In this document: positions 1 to 7,018 of the stretch, in pieces
How positions within the stretch are numbered: position 1 is the first letter of the stretch
Layout of the letters: each line of letters opens with the position of its first letter
Assembly: GCF_003004785.1 (NCBI RefSeq)
Contig: NZ_PVZS01000001.1
Coordinates: 124,001 to 188,000 of the forward strand
DNA from: Alsobacter soli
GTDB taxonomy: Bacteria; Pseudomonadota; Alphaproteobacteria; Rhizobiales; Beijerinckiaceae
Direction: 5' to 3'
DNA length: 64,000 bases
Program-made: the position numbers and the translations under genes
Notes under the pieces: generated by a model
Seen by the model: only the letters and a program-made list of their open reading frames with translations
The model's database searches: none
What the model was told of the DNA's origin: nothing

Positions 1-1
1 C

Positions 2-946
2 TACAGGCAGGAGCCCCCGCCCGCGCACGCGCGCATGCGCGTAGGCGCCCCCCTGGACCTGGGCGTGCGCGCGCTCAACACGTTCGTGACGTGCGCGCGC
101 GGGCAGCGCATGGGCATCTTCGCGGGCTCGGGCGTGGGCAAGTCCGTGCTCCTGTCCATGCTCGCCCGCAACGCGGGCGCGGACGTGGCCGTGATCGGCC
201 TCATCGGCGAGCGCGGCCGCGAGGTGCAGGAGTTCCTGCAGGAGGACCTGCGCGAGGAGGGGCTCGCACGCTCGGTCGTGGTCGTGGCCACCTCCGACGA
301 GCCCGCGCTCATGCGCAAGCAGGCCGCCTACCTCACCATGGCGATCTCCGAGCACTTCCGCGACGAGGGCATGGACGTGCTGTGCATGATGGACAGCGTC
401 ACCCGCTTCGCCATGGCCCAGCGCGAGATCGGGCTGGCGGCAGGCGAGCCGCCCACCACCAAGGGCTACACCCCCACGGTGTTCACGGAATTGCCGAAGC
501 TGCTGGAGCGCGCCGGCCCTGGCGTAGGCGACGGCGCCATCACGGGCCTCTTCACGGTGCTGGTGGACGGCGACGACCACAACGAGCCCGTGGCCGACGC
601 CGTGCGCGGCATCCTGGACGGCCACATCGTGATGGAACGCGGCATCGCCGAGCGCGGCCGCTACCCGGCCGTGAACGTGCTGAAGTCCGTGTCGCGCACC
701 ATGCCCCGCTCCTGCGACCCGCAATACTGGCCTGTCGTGCAGGAGGCCCGGCAGGCCATGGCGACCTATTCGGACATGGAGGAGCTCATCCGCCTAGGCG
801 CGTACCGGGCCGGCTCCTCCGAGGAAGTGGACCGCGCCATTCGGCTCAATCCCGCTCTGGAGGATTTTCTTCGTCAAAGTAAGGAAGAAGCAACCTCGTT
901 GCGCGATGGTTATGCCCGTCTCGCGGGGATCATGGCCGGCGCCTGA
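2..946 (+). CDS. fliI: Flagellar export ATPase FliI (3' part, cut by window start)
   Basis: The window opens inside this gene; the frame is open from base 2 and 314 codons remain of a protein usually near 440 residues. FliI is the cytoplasmic F1-like ATPase that powers the flagellar type III export gate together with FliH and FliJ. Seen here: a Walker A motif GSGVGKS at visible residues 42-48, the stretch [17 protein letters not shown] that is typical of FliI and type III secretion ATPases, and the family C-terminus [16 protein letters not shown]. The first in-frame ATG (base 35) is internal, because the residues before it (PPPAHAR) also fit FliI. fliJ follows after about 60 bases, so the two are probably one transcript. 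Confidence 0.95.
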   Translation, partial: YRQEPPPAHARMRVGAPLDLGVRALNTFVTCARGQRMGIFAGSGVGKSVLLSMLARNAGADVAVIGLIGERGREVQEFLQEDLREEGLARSVVVVATSDEPALMRKQAAYLTMAISEHFRDEGMDVLCMMDSVTRFAMAQREIGLAAGEPPTTKGYTPTVFTELPKLLERAGPGVGDGAITGLFTVLVDGDDHNEPVADAVRGILDGHIVMERGIAERGRYPAVNVLKSVSRTMPRSCDPQYWPVVQEARQAMATYSDMEELIRLGAYRAGSSEEVDRAIRLNPALEDFLRQSKEEATSLRDGYARLAGIMAGA

Positions 947-1003
947 CGCCCTGATCGCCAGTGTAACTCGGCGCTGTCCCGACCGGCGCCGCAGCGTGAG
1001 TAG

Positions 1004-1429
1004 ATGGGAATGAAATCGCGGGATACGGTGATGCGCCTCAAGCGCTTCCAGGTGGACGAAAAGCGCCGCCGGGTCGCGCAGATCGAAATGATGATCGCCG
1101 ACTTCGAGCGCATGGTGCATGAGCTCGAGCGCGAGATTGCGGCGGAAGAGCAGAAGTCGGGCATCTCGGACAAGGCTCACTTCGCCTATCCGACTTATGC
1201 GCGCGCCGCCTTCACGCGCAAGGAGAACCTCCAGCGCTCCGCGGACGAGTTGAAGACCCAGCTCGAGGACGCCCGCGCCGACCTTGAAGGCGCCTTCCAG
1301 GAGCTGAAGAAGTTCGAGATCCTGGACGACCGCGAGCAGGCCCGCGAGCGCGCCGCCGAGGCGGCCCGCGAGCAGTCCGACCTCGACCGCATCGGCCTCG
1401 CCATGCGGGCGGGCTTCGCCCGCGCCTGA
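1004..1429 (+). CDS. fliJ: Flagellar export chaperone FliJ, rhizobial type
   Basis: A 141-residue, highly charged protein predicted to be almost entirely alpha-helical coiled coil. It has no signal peptide or membrane segment. FliJ forms the central stalk of the FliI hexamer and couples ATP hydrolysis to the export gate. The N-terminus MKSRDTVMRLKRFQVDEKRRR is, from memory, the conserved start of FliJ in Hyphomicrobiales, so the ATG at 1010 may be the true start rather than that at 1004; neither has a strong Shine-Dalgarno sequence. Position directly after fliI supports the call, since FliJ itself is poorly conserved. A terminator follows. Confidence 0.85.
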   Translation: MGMKSRDTVMRLKRFQVDEKRRRVAQIEMMIADFERMVHELEREIAAEEQKSGISDKAHFAYPTYARAAFTRKENLQRSADELKTQLEDARADLEGAFQELKKFEILDDREQARERAAEAAREQSDLDRIGLAMRAGFARA

Positions 1430-1456
1430 TCGACCCACGCACCGGCCATGATCGAG

Positions 1457-1487
1457 GCCCGGCCCCTGCGGCCGGGCTTCCGTTTTT
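1457..1487 (+). terminator. Rho-independent terminator after fliI-fliJ
   Basis: Stem GCCCGGC / GCCGGGC with a seven-base loop, followed by TTCCGTTTTT. It lies 27 bases after the fliJ stop codon and should end the fliI-fliJ transcript. Confidence 0.7.
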
Positions 1488-1488
1488 C

Positions 1489-1573
1489 GTCATCGCGAAC
1501 GAAGCAAAGCGATCCAGGCCCCTGGCGCCCGGCCCCCTGGATCGCTTCGTCGCTCCGCTCCTCGCGAAGACGG
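1489..1573. repeat. Intergenic inverted repeat, family A (copy 1)
   Basis: Imperfect palindromic element of about 85 bases. It begins GTCATCGCGA, has inner arms GCGATCCAGG / CCTGGATCGC, and ends CTCCTCGCGAAGACGG. Five further copies occur in this window at 12015, 12753, 18043, 29849 and 36365. All are intergenic. Confidence 0.75.
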
Positions 1574-1577
1574 CGGA

Positions 1578-2189
1578 TTACGGCTTGGCGAGCGGGATAT
1601 CCGGAAAAGCATCCGGCGACAGCGCCCCCGTCAGCCGCGGGTCATCCGCCACCTCGATGGCGAGCTTGTAGGGCGTGAAGCCCGAGCGACGGTAGAAGCC
1701 CACGGCGCCGGGGTGGTCCAGCGTGCAAGTGTGCAGCCAGCAGCGCCGGATCGGTCGGGCCCAGGCGACGGCCAGCGCCTGGTCCATCAGCCAGCGGCCC
1801 GCGCCCTGCCCCACGGCGCGGTCGACCAGGCCGAAATACACGATCTCGGCCTCGCCCTTCCCACGGAAGTCGATCTCCATGAGTCCGATATCCCGCCCCT
1901 CCCGCACGGCCGCATAGGCTTCCACTCGGGGGTTGGAGAGGAACTGCGCCAGAGCGGCGTCCGGGATCGCCAGGCGAGAAAACCAGAACCAGCGCTCGCC
2001 GATGGCCCGGTACACCTCCTTGTAGCGGGCCGTGTCCGCTGGCCCGATCCGCTCGACGGACAGCTCGGGCTTCTCCGGCCCCCGCGCTCTTGCCGGCCGC
2101 TCCCGCATCTCCAGATAAGTGACCACGGACGCGATCTTGCCGGCGGGCACGTCGGTATAGCCATCGGGCAGGGTCGGTCCGGTTGACAT
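1578..2189 (-). CDS. GNAT-family N-acetyltransferase
   Basis: A 203-residue protein with a C-terminal GNAT fold. The acetyl-CoA-binding segment is visible as VGQGAGRWLMDQAL, a Q/R-x-x-G-x-G/A-type loop, and it is followed by the usual C-terminal signature with HPGAVGFYRRSGF. The first 60 residues form a family-specific extension. The substrate cannot be told. The frame stays open far upstream of this ATG, but residues before it look like random GC-rich translation, and the ATG at 2189 begins the part with protein-like composition. It converges on the fliIJ transcript, with terminator and repeat between them. Probably monocistronic. Confidence 0.8.
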   Translation of the reverse strand: MSTGPTLPDGYTDVPAGKIASVVTYLEMRERPARARGPEKPELSVERIGPADTARYKEVYRAIGERWFWFSRLAIPDAALAQFLSNPRVEAYAAVREGRDIGLMEIDFRGKGEAEIVYFGLVDRAVGQGAGRWLMDQALAVAWARPIRRCWLHTCTLDHPGAVGFYRRSGFTPYKLAIEVADDPRLTGALSPDAFPDIPLAKP

Positions 2190-2625
2190 GGGCGGGCGGG
2201 CTCCTGAAGCTGGGAGCGCGATCCTAGGGACCTCGATCCGATTCACAAGTTCGCTGACATCGTGACAAGGCTGGGCCAAGGTCTTCTGTCCGCAGGCCGG
2301 CGAGCAGGCCTGCGCCGTCGCGGCGAGCGCCGGGACGATTGCGCCCACGGCCCTCATCGTGTCGGACCCGGAGCCTTGCCAGGAGCACGCCGACCGGCAT
2401 GGTCGCGCGCCTGCAGCGGCGATGTGCTGCCTTATGCACTGCGCTCCCGCCCCCAGCCTGGCGGAGCCCCTTTCGCCGCCGGGACCGATGCTGCGTGGGG
2501 GGCTCGCCATCCCGTCCGACATCTTGCCGGCGACAGTCGCCAACGGACCCTCTCCGCCCCCTCCCCGCGCCTGATCGAGACGCGGCTTCGCCGCAAACCG
2601 GCAATCATCGATCAAGGACAACATC
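2190..2625. other. Intergenic region without a recognised gene
   Basis: This 436-base gap separates the divergent acetyltransferase and DUF305 genes. Open frames exist on both strands, but their translations are arginine- and proline-rich with no recognisable domain and no ribosome binding site. It presumably holds both promoters; I see no clear repeat or hairpin. Confidence 0.5.
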
Positions 2626-2988
2626 ATGAAGATCCAGCTCGTCGCCGCGGCCCTGGCCTGCGGCCTTCTCTCCGTCTCCTCGGCCCTGGCCCAGCAGACG
2701 CACATGAACCACGGCGCCATGCCGATGGGCCGCGGCCCTGCCGACGCCGGCTACAAGGCCGCCATGGACAAGATGCACAAGGACATGGCGGCGCCGCTGA
2801 CCGGCGACGCGGATGTCGACTTCGTCCGCGGCATGATCCCCCACCACCAGGGGGCCGTGGACATGGCCAGGGTCGAACTCCAGCACGGCAAGGACCCGGA
2901 GCTGCGGAAGATGGCGGAAGACATCGTCAAGACGCAGGAGGCCGAGATCGCGGTCATGAAGGCGTGGCTCGCCAAGCACGGCAAATAG
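2626..2988 (+). CDS. Secreted DUF305 family protein
   Basis: A 120-residue protein with a Sec signal peptide (residues 1-22, cleavage after LAQ) and a mature DUF305 domain. The domain carries the family motif DxDFVRGMIPHHQGAVDMA and many Met and His residues (MHKDM, HMNHGAMPMG). The DUF305 fold is a ferritin-like helical bundle; CopM-type members bind copper in the periplasm, so a copper-binding role is possible by family analogy only. A ribosome binding site AAGGAC lies just before the ATG. The next gene, a membrane protein, follows after about 125 bases on the same strand. Confidence 0.85.
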   Translation: MKIQLVAAALACGLLSVSSALAQQTHMNHGAMPMGRGPADAGYKAAMDKMHKDMAAPLTGDADVDFVRGMIPHHQGAVDMARVELQHGKDPELRKMAEDIVKTQEAEIAVMKAWLAKHGK

Positions 2989-3113
2989 TCGTGAAAGGGC
3001 GGCCGGGAGCCATGGCATTCGGCCGCCCGCCCGCGATCACGCTTGCGGCCGTTCACGGCTTCGTGCAGGAGAGGCGGGACGTGGCCTGAGAGGGGGCGAG
3101 CCAGGCGACCCGC

Positions 3114-4157
3114 ATGAAGCGCATCATGGATTTTATCTGGCCGCTCGTCGGGCTGGCCGCGGTCGTCTGGTCCATCGATCTTCTCTACAGGAAGCTCAAG
3201 GCCGAGGCTGGCGCCGACCCCGCCGTGCGGGCGCTCCTGGACCACGGCTCCCTGTGGGAGAACGTCAAGACGATCGCCTCCGTGATCGCCGGCAAGATCG
3301 TCGAGATCCCGCCGCACGCCTACCTGATGTGCGCGTTGTCCACGCTGGTCGCCTATGGGGCCCTCGCCTGGTACGACCGCATCGCCCTCATCCACTTGAA
3401 GAAGCAGAAGGGCATCTCGTGGTTCTATATCGCCACGTGCTCCTTCGTGACCTACGCGCTCTCCCACAACATCGGCGCCTCGGTCTTTTCCGGCGGCATG
3501 GTGCGGTATCGGGCCTACACCGCGAAGGGCCTCTCGGCCGCCGATGTCGCCATCCTGGTGGCGCTCTGCTCCTTCACATTCGCCTTCGGCACGGTCCTGC
3601 TGCTCGGCCTCGTTCTGGTTGGTGAGCCGCAGATCCTGCGCCCGCTGGCGAGCCTCTCGCCCTGGTTCGCCGTCAACGAGACGGCGGCGCAGCTGGCGGG
3701 CGCCGGCCTGCTGGCCTTCTGCCTTCTCTACACCCTGGGCTCCTGGCTGCACTTCAAGCCGGTGAGTTTCGGCCATTTCGAGATCGTCTACCCGCGCCTG
3801 CCCATCGTGCTGCGGCAGTACCTCGCCGCGCCCCTGGAGCTGATGGGCGCCGCCGGCATCATCTATTTCGCCCTGCCGGAGGGCAGCCCGCATTTCTTCA
3901 TCGTGCTGGGCGCCTTCCTGATGTCCTTCTCGGCGGGCCTGCTCTCCCAGGTGCCTGGCGGCGTGGGCGTCATGGAGGCGGTGTTCCTGGCCATCATGCC
4001 GACGGTCCCCGCTCCCGCCGTGGTCGCGGCCCTGCTGGTGTGGCGCCTGTTCTACCTGATCCTGCCCCTCATCTTCGCCCTTCCCGTGGTGCTCCTGTTC
4101 GAGCGCTCCCAGCTTGCCAGGGCGGCCGCCCCCATCCAGCCCAACCCGCCGGTTTAA
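3114..4157 (+). CDS. YbhN/UPF0104-type membrane protein (MprF-like transmembrane domain)
   Basis: A 347-residue polytopic inner-membrane protein with about eight hydrophobic segments. The FSGGMVRYRAYTAKGLS loop and the GLLSQVPGGVGVMEAVFL stretch match the transmembrane region shared by lysylphosphatidylglycerol synthase/flippase MprF and the UPF0104 (YbhN) family. The cytoplasmic aminoacyl-transfer domain of MprF is absent, so this is not a full MprF. Flippase-like activity is only an inference from the family. An ATG at 3126 is an alternative start. No obvious partner lies alongside; repeats fill the 3' gap. Confidence 0.75.
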   Translation: MKRIMDFIWPLVGLAAVVWSIDLLYRKLKAEAGADPAVRALLDHGSLWENVKTIASVIAGKIVEIPPHAYLMCALSTLVAYGALAWYDRIALIHLKKQKGISWFYIATCSFVTYALSHNIGASVFSGGMVRYRAYTAKGLSAADVAILVALCSFTFAFGTVLLLGLVLVGEPQILRPLASLSPWFAVNETAAQLAGAGLLAFCLLYTLGSWLHFKPVSFGHFEIVYPRLPIVLRQYLAAPLELMGAAGIIYFALPEGSPHFFIVLGAFLMSFSAGLLSQVPGGVGVMEAVFLAIMPTVPAPAVVAALLVWRLFYLILPLIFALPVVLLFERSQLARAAAPIQPNPPV

Positions 4158-4182
4158 GAGCGCCCGCCCACAGGATGCGCAA

Positions 4183-4229
4183 CTCTCTCCCACGCGGCGG
4201 GAGAGATGTCTGAGAAGCCGACGGCGAGG
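4183..4229. repeat. Intergenic repeat, family C (partial copy)
   Basis: The segment CTCTCCCACGCGGCGGGAGAGATGTC with trailing GAGAAGCCGACGGCGAGG resembles the first half of the element at 15862-15982. It is a short inverted repeat, CTCTCCC / GGGAGAG. Confidence 0.5.
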
Positions 4230-4272
4230 CCTCGTCGTGGCTCGCGGCCCCACGTCGCGGCGGACTTCGCGC

Positions 4273-4456
4273 CGTCATCCCCGGCGGCCTGCGAAGCAGG
4301 CCGGGAAGGGGATCCAGGCGACTGGGTGCACGTCTTGCCCCTTCAAACGCGCAGGCTCGCGAAGCCTTGAGGCGATGATCCCGACAGGCCCGGGCGCGCG
4401 TGGCCCTTGGATCCCCTTCCCCTCCGCCGCTGCGCGGCTCCGGCCGGGGATGACGG
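4273..4456. repeat. Intergenic inverted repeat, family B (copy 1)
   Basis: Long inverted repeat whose ends are CGTCATCCCCGG and CCGGGGATGACGG, with inner arms GGGGATCCA / GGATCCCC. The second copy is at 6852-7012; together they bracket flhA. With the family C copy it occupies most of the 408-base gap between the YbhN-like gene and flhA. Confidence 0.75.
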
Positions 4457-4565
4457 CGCGGGTTTCCATCTCGCAAGGCGGGAGAGGAACCAGGGATGAG
4501 GGCTGCGGGGCATCCCGCGCCAACCACACGACCGTTTTGCCCTGTTATGACGGCGAACAATCGCC

Positions 4566-6701
4566 TCACACGCTCCCCACCGTCTTCAGCCGCGCGCGGG
4601 GGTGGATCTCGGCCTGGGAGATCACCGGCGTTTCGCGGCGGAAGCGCTCGATGATGGAGCGGACGAAGGGCCGGGCGTAGGCGGAGGTCACGAGCACCGG
4701 CATCTCGCCCATGCGGGCGGCGTCCTCGAAGCGGTCGCGAACCACCAGGACGAAATCCTGCAGCTTGGAGGGCTGCATGGCGAGGTGGCGCTCGTCGCCC
4801 TGGCCGACGATGGACTCCGCGAAAGCCGTTTCCCATGCGGGCGACAGGGTGATGATGGGCAGCTGGCCCTGCGGGTTCGTGTATTGCGCGCAGATCTGGC
4901 GGGCGATGCGCTGGCGCACGACCTCGGCGATGTCGCGCGGGTTCTTGGTCATGTTCACCGCCTCGGCGACGCCCTCCAGGATCGTGCCGAGGTCGCGGAT
5001 GGAGACGCGCTCGCCCAGCAGGATCTGCAGCACGCGCTGGATCGAGGTCATCGGGATCTGTTGCGGCGCCAGCTCCTTGACGAGGTCCGCGTGCTCCTTG
5101 GGCAGTTCCTTCAGGAGCTTCTGCAACTCAACATAGGACAGCAACTCGCCGACATTCGCCTTCAGGATCTCGGTCAGGTGGGTCGAGATCACGGTCGCGG
5201 CGTCCACCACCGTGTAGCCGCGGATCTGCGCGTCGTCGCGCAGGGAAGCGTCGATCCAGGTGGCCGGCAGCCCGAAGGTGGGCTCGATGGTGTGCTGCCC
5301 CGGCAGGTCGATGGCCCCGCCCATGGGATCGATGGCCATGAACTGGCCCGGATAGACCACGCCCTGGCCGGCGTCGACCTCCTTCAGCTTGACGATGTAG
5401 TGGTTCGCCTCGAGCTGGACGTTGTCGAGGATGCGCACGGACGGCATCACGAAGCCCATCTCCTGGGCGAGTGTGCGCCGCAACGCCTTGATCTGCTCAG
5501 TGAGGCGGTCGCCCCCGTTCGGGTCGTTGACCAGCGGCAGCAGCGCATAGCCGATCTCGATCTTGAGATCGTCCATCTTGAGCACTTCCGCCATGGTCTC
5601 TTCGCGTTGCCCCTGCCCTTCGGCGCCGGGCGCCCCTGGCGCGCCCGGCGCCCCGGCCGCGGCCTCGACGGCCTGGGTCTGGTGCAGCTTGCGGGCGAAC
5701 CAGGCGGCGCCCGCCGCAAGCCCGAAGAAGGGCAGCATCGGGATGCCGGGCAGCAGGCCCAGGATGGCCATCACGGCCGATGACATGCCGAGCGCCTTCG
5801 GCATGGTGGCGAGCTGCCGGGAGAGCGCCTTCGCGGCCGAGCCGCTGACGCCTGCCTTGGACACAAGAAGGCCGGCCGCCGTGGACACGATCAGCGCCGG
5901 GATCTGCGACACGAGGCCGTCGCCCACCGTCAGCAGCGTGTAGGACCGGCTCGCCTGCGAGAAGCTGACGCCGTGCTGCACCACGCCGATGATGATGCCG
6001 CCAATGACGTTGATGAACGTGATCAGCAGGCCCGCGATGGCGTCGCCGCGCACGAACTTGGAGGCGCCGTCCATGGCGCCGAAGAAGGACGACTCGTCCT
6101 CCAGCTCCTTGCGGCGCTTCTTGGCCGTGGCCTCGTCGATGAGCCCGGCGTTGAGGTCCGCGTCGATCGCCATCTGCTTGCCGGGCATGGCGTCGAGGGT
6201 GAAGCGCGCCGCCACCTCGGCGATGCGGCCCGAGCCCTTGGTGATGACCACGAAGTTCACCACCAGCAGGATGGCGAACACCACGATGCCGATGACGAAG
6301 TTGCCGCCCATCACGAAGGCGCCGAACGCCTCGATGACGTGGCCGGCGCCGCTCGTGCCCGTATGGCCGTTGGACAGGATGAGGCGGGTGGACGCGAGGT
6401 TCAGCGCCAGCCGCAGCATGGTGGCGATGAGCAGCACCGTCGGGAAGGCGGAGAACTCGAGCGGCGCCTCGATGAACAGCGCCGTCATGAGGATCAGCAC
6501 GGACAGGATGATCGACACCGCGAGCATCAGGTCCAGCAGCACCGCCGGCAGCGGCAGGATCAGCACCACCAGGATGCCCATCACCGCAATGGCGAGCGCA
6601 ATGTCCGAGCGGCCGAGCAGCGCGCCGATCTGGCCGAGCGACGGCACGGAGACGCCCTTGGCGCCTGCAGCCTTGCCGTCCACTGCCGAGATGTCCGTCA
6701 T
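4566..6701 (-). CDS. flhA: Flagellar biosynthesis protein FlhA
   Basis: A 711-residue protein of full family length, and the major export-gate component of the flagellar type III apparatus. The N-terminal third carries about eight transmembrane segments. The FHIPEP-family cytoplasmic loop is visible after the fourth segment as TKGSGRIAEVAARFTLDAMPGKQMAIDADLNAG. A low-complexity linker near residues 343-363 (GAPGAPGAPGAEGQGQ) precedes the cytoplasmic ring domain that docks chaperone-substrate complexes. The start MTDISAVDG is the only sensible one. flhA faces fliIJ across three unrelated genes, so the flagellar genes here are dispersed. Confidence 0.97.
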   Translation of the reverse strand: MTDISAVDGKAAGAKGVSVPSLGQIGALLGRSDIALAIAVMGILVVLILPLPAVLLDLMLAVSIILSVLILMTALFIEAPLEFSAFPTVLLIATMLRLALNLASTRLILSNGHTGTSGAGHVIEAFGAFVMGGNFVIGIVVFAILLVVNFVVITKGSGRIAEVAARFTLDAMPGKQMAIDADLNAGLIDEATAKKRRKELEDESSFFGAMDGASKFVRGDAIAGLLITFINVIGGIIIGVVQHGVSFSQASRSYTLLTVGDGLVSQIPALIVSTAAGLLVSKAGVSGSAAKALSRQLATMPKALGMSSAVMAILGLLPGIPMLPFFGLAAGAAWFARKLHQTQAVEAAAGAPGAPGAPGAEGQGQREETMAEVLKMDDLKIEIGYALLPLVNDPNGGDRLTEQIKALRRTLAQEMGFVMPSVRILDNVQLEANHYIVKLKEVDAGQGVVYPGQFMAIDPMGGAIDLPGQHTIEPTFGLPATWIDASLRDDAQIRGYTVVDAATVISTHLTEILKANVGELLSYVELQKLLKELPKEHADLVKELAPQQIPMTSIQRVLQILLGERVSIRDLGTILEGVAEAVNMTKNPRDIAEVVRQRIARQICAQYTNPQGQLPIITLSPAWETAFAESIVGQGDERHLAMQPSKLQDFVLVVRDRFEDAARMGEMPVLVTSAYARPFVRSIIERFRRETPVISQAEIHPRARLKTVGSV

Positions 6702-6851
6702 GCCCCACCGAATCCCGCGCCGGCCGGAGCCGGGCGCACCTGGGCAATTTCTGCCGGGTTCATGGTGAAGGCTTGGTTAATACGGGGGCGGAGAGCCCGT
6801 CCCGATCTGGGCGTAAGGAAGTCCAGCCGCGGCCTGCGGCTCAGGAATGCC

Positions 6852-7012
6852 CGTCATCCCCGGCGGCGCGCAGCGCCGGGAAGGTGATCCAGGGGCGGCG
6901 CACGCCTTCCCGGGCTCACGGTCCAATACGGCTCTGAGGCTCTCACGGTGGGACCCAGTCTCCGGGATCCCCTTCCCTTCCGCGGGCTCGCCGCTCCGGC
7001 CGGGGATGACGG
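6852..7012. repeat. Intergenic inverted repeat, family B (copy 2)
   Basis: Ends CCGTCATCCCCGGCGG and CCGGCCGGGGATGACGG face each other, with inner GTGATCCAGG and GGGATCCCC arms. It fills half of the 317-base gap between flhA and the flavoprotein gene. It ends six bases before the flavoprotein stop codon, so it could act as a 3' hairpin for that transcript. Confidence 0.75.
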
Positions 7013-7018
7013 CCCGGG

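Noticed and set aside
2262-3089. Arginine-rich open frame across the intergenic gap and the DUF305 gene
   Set aside because: It overlaps the DUF305 gene in another frame. Its translation is low-complexity, and the DUF305 frame has signal peptide, ribosome binding site and family motifs.
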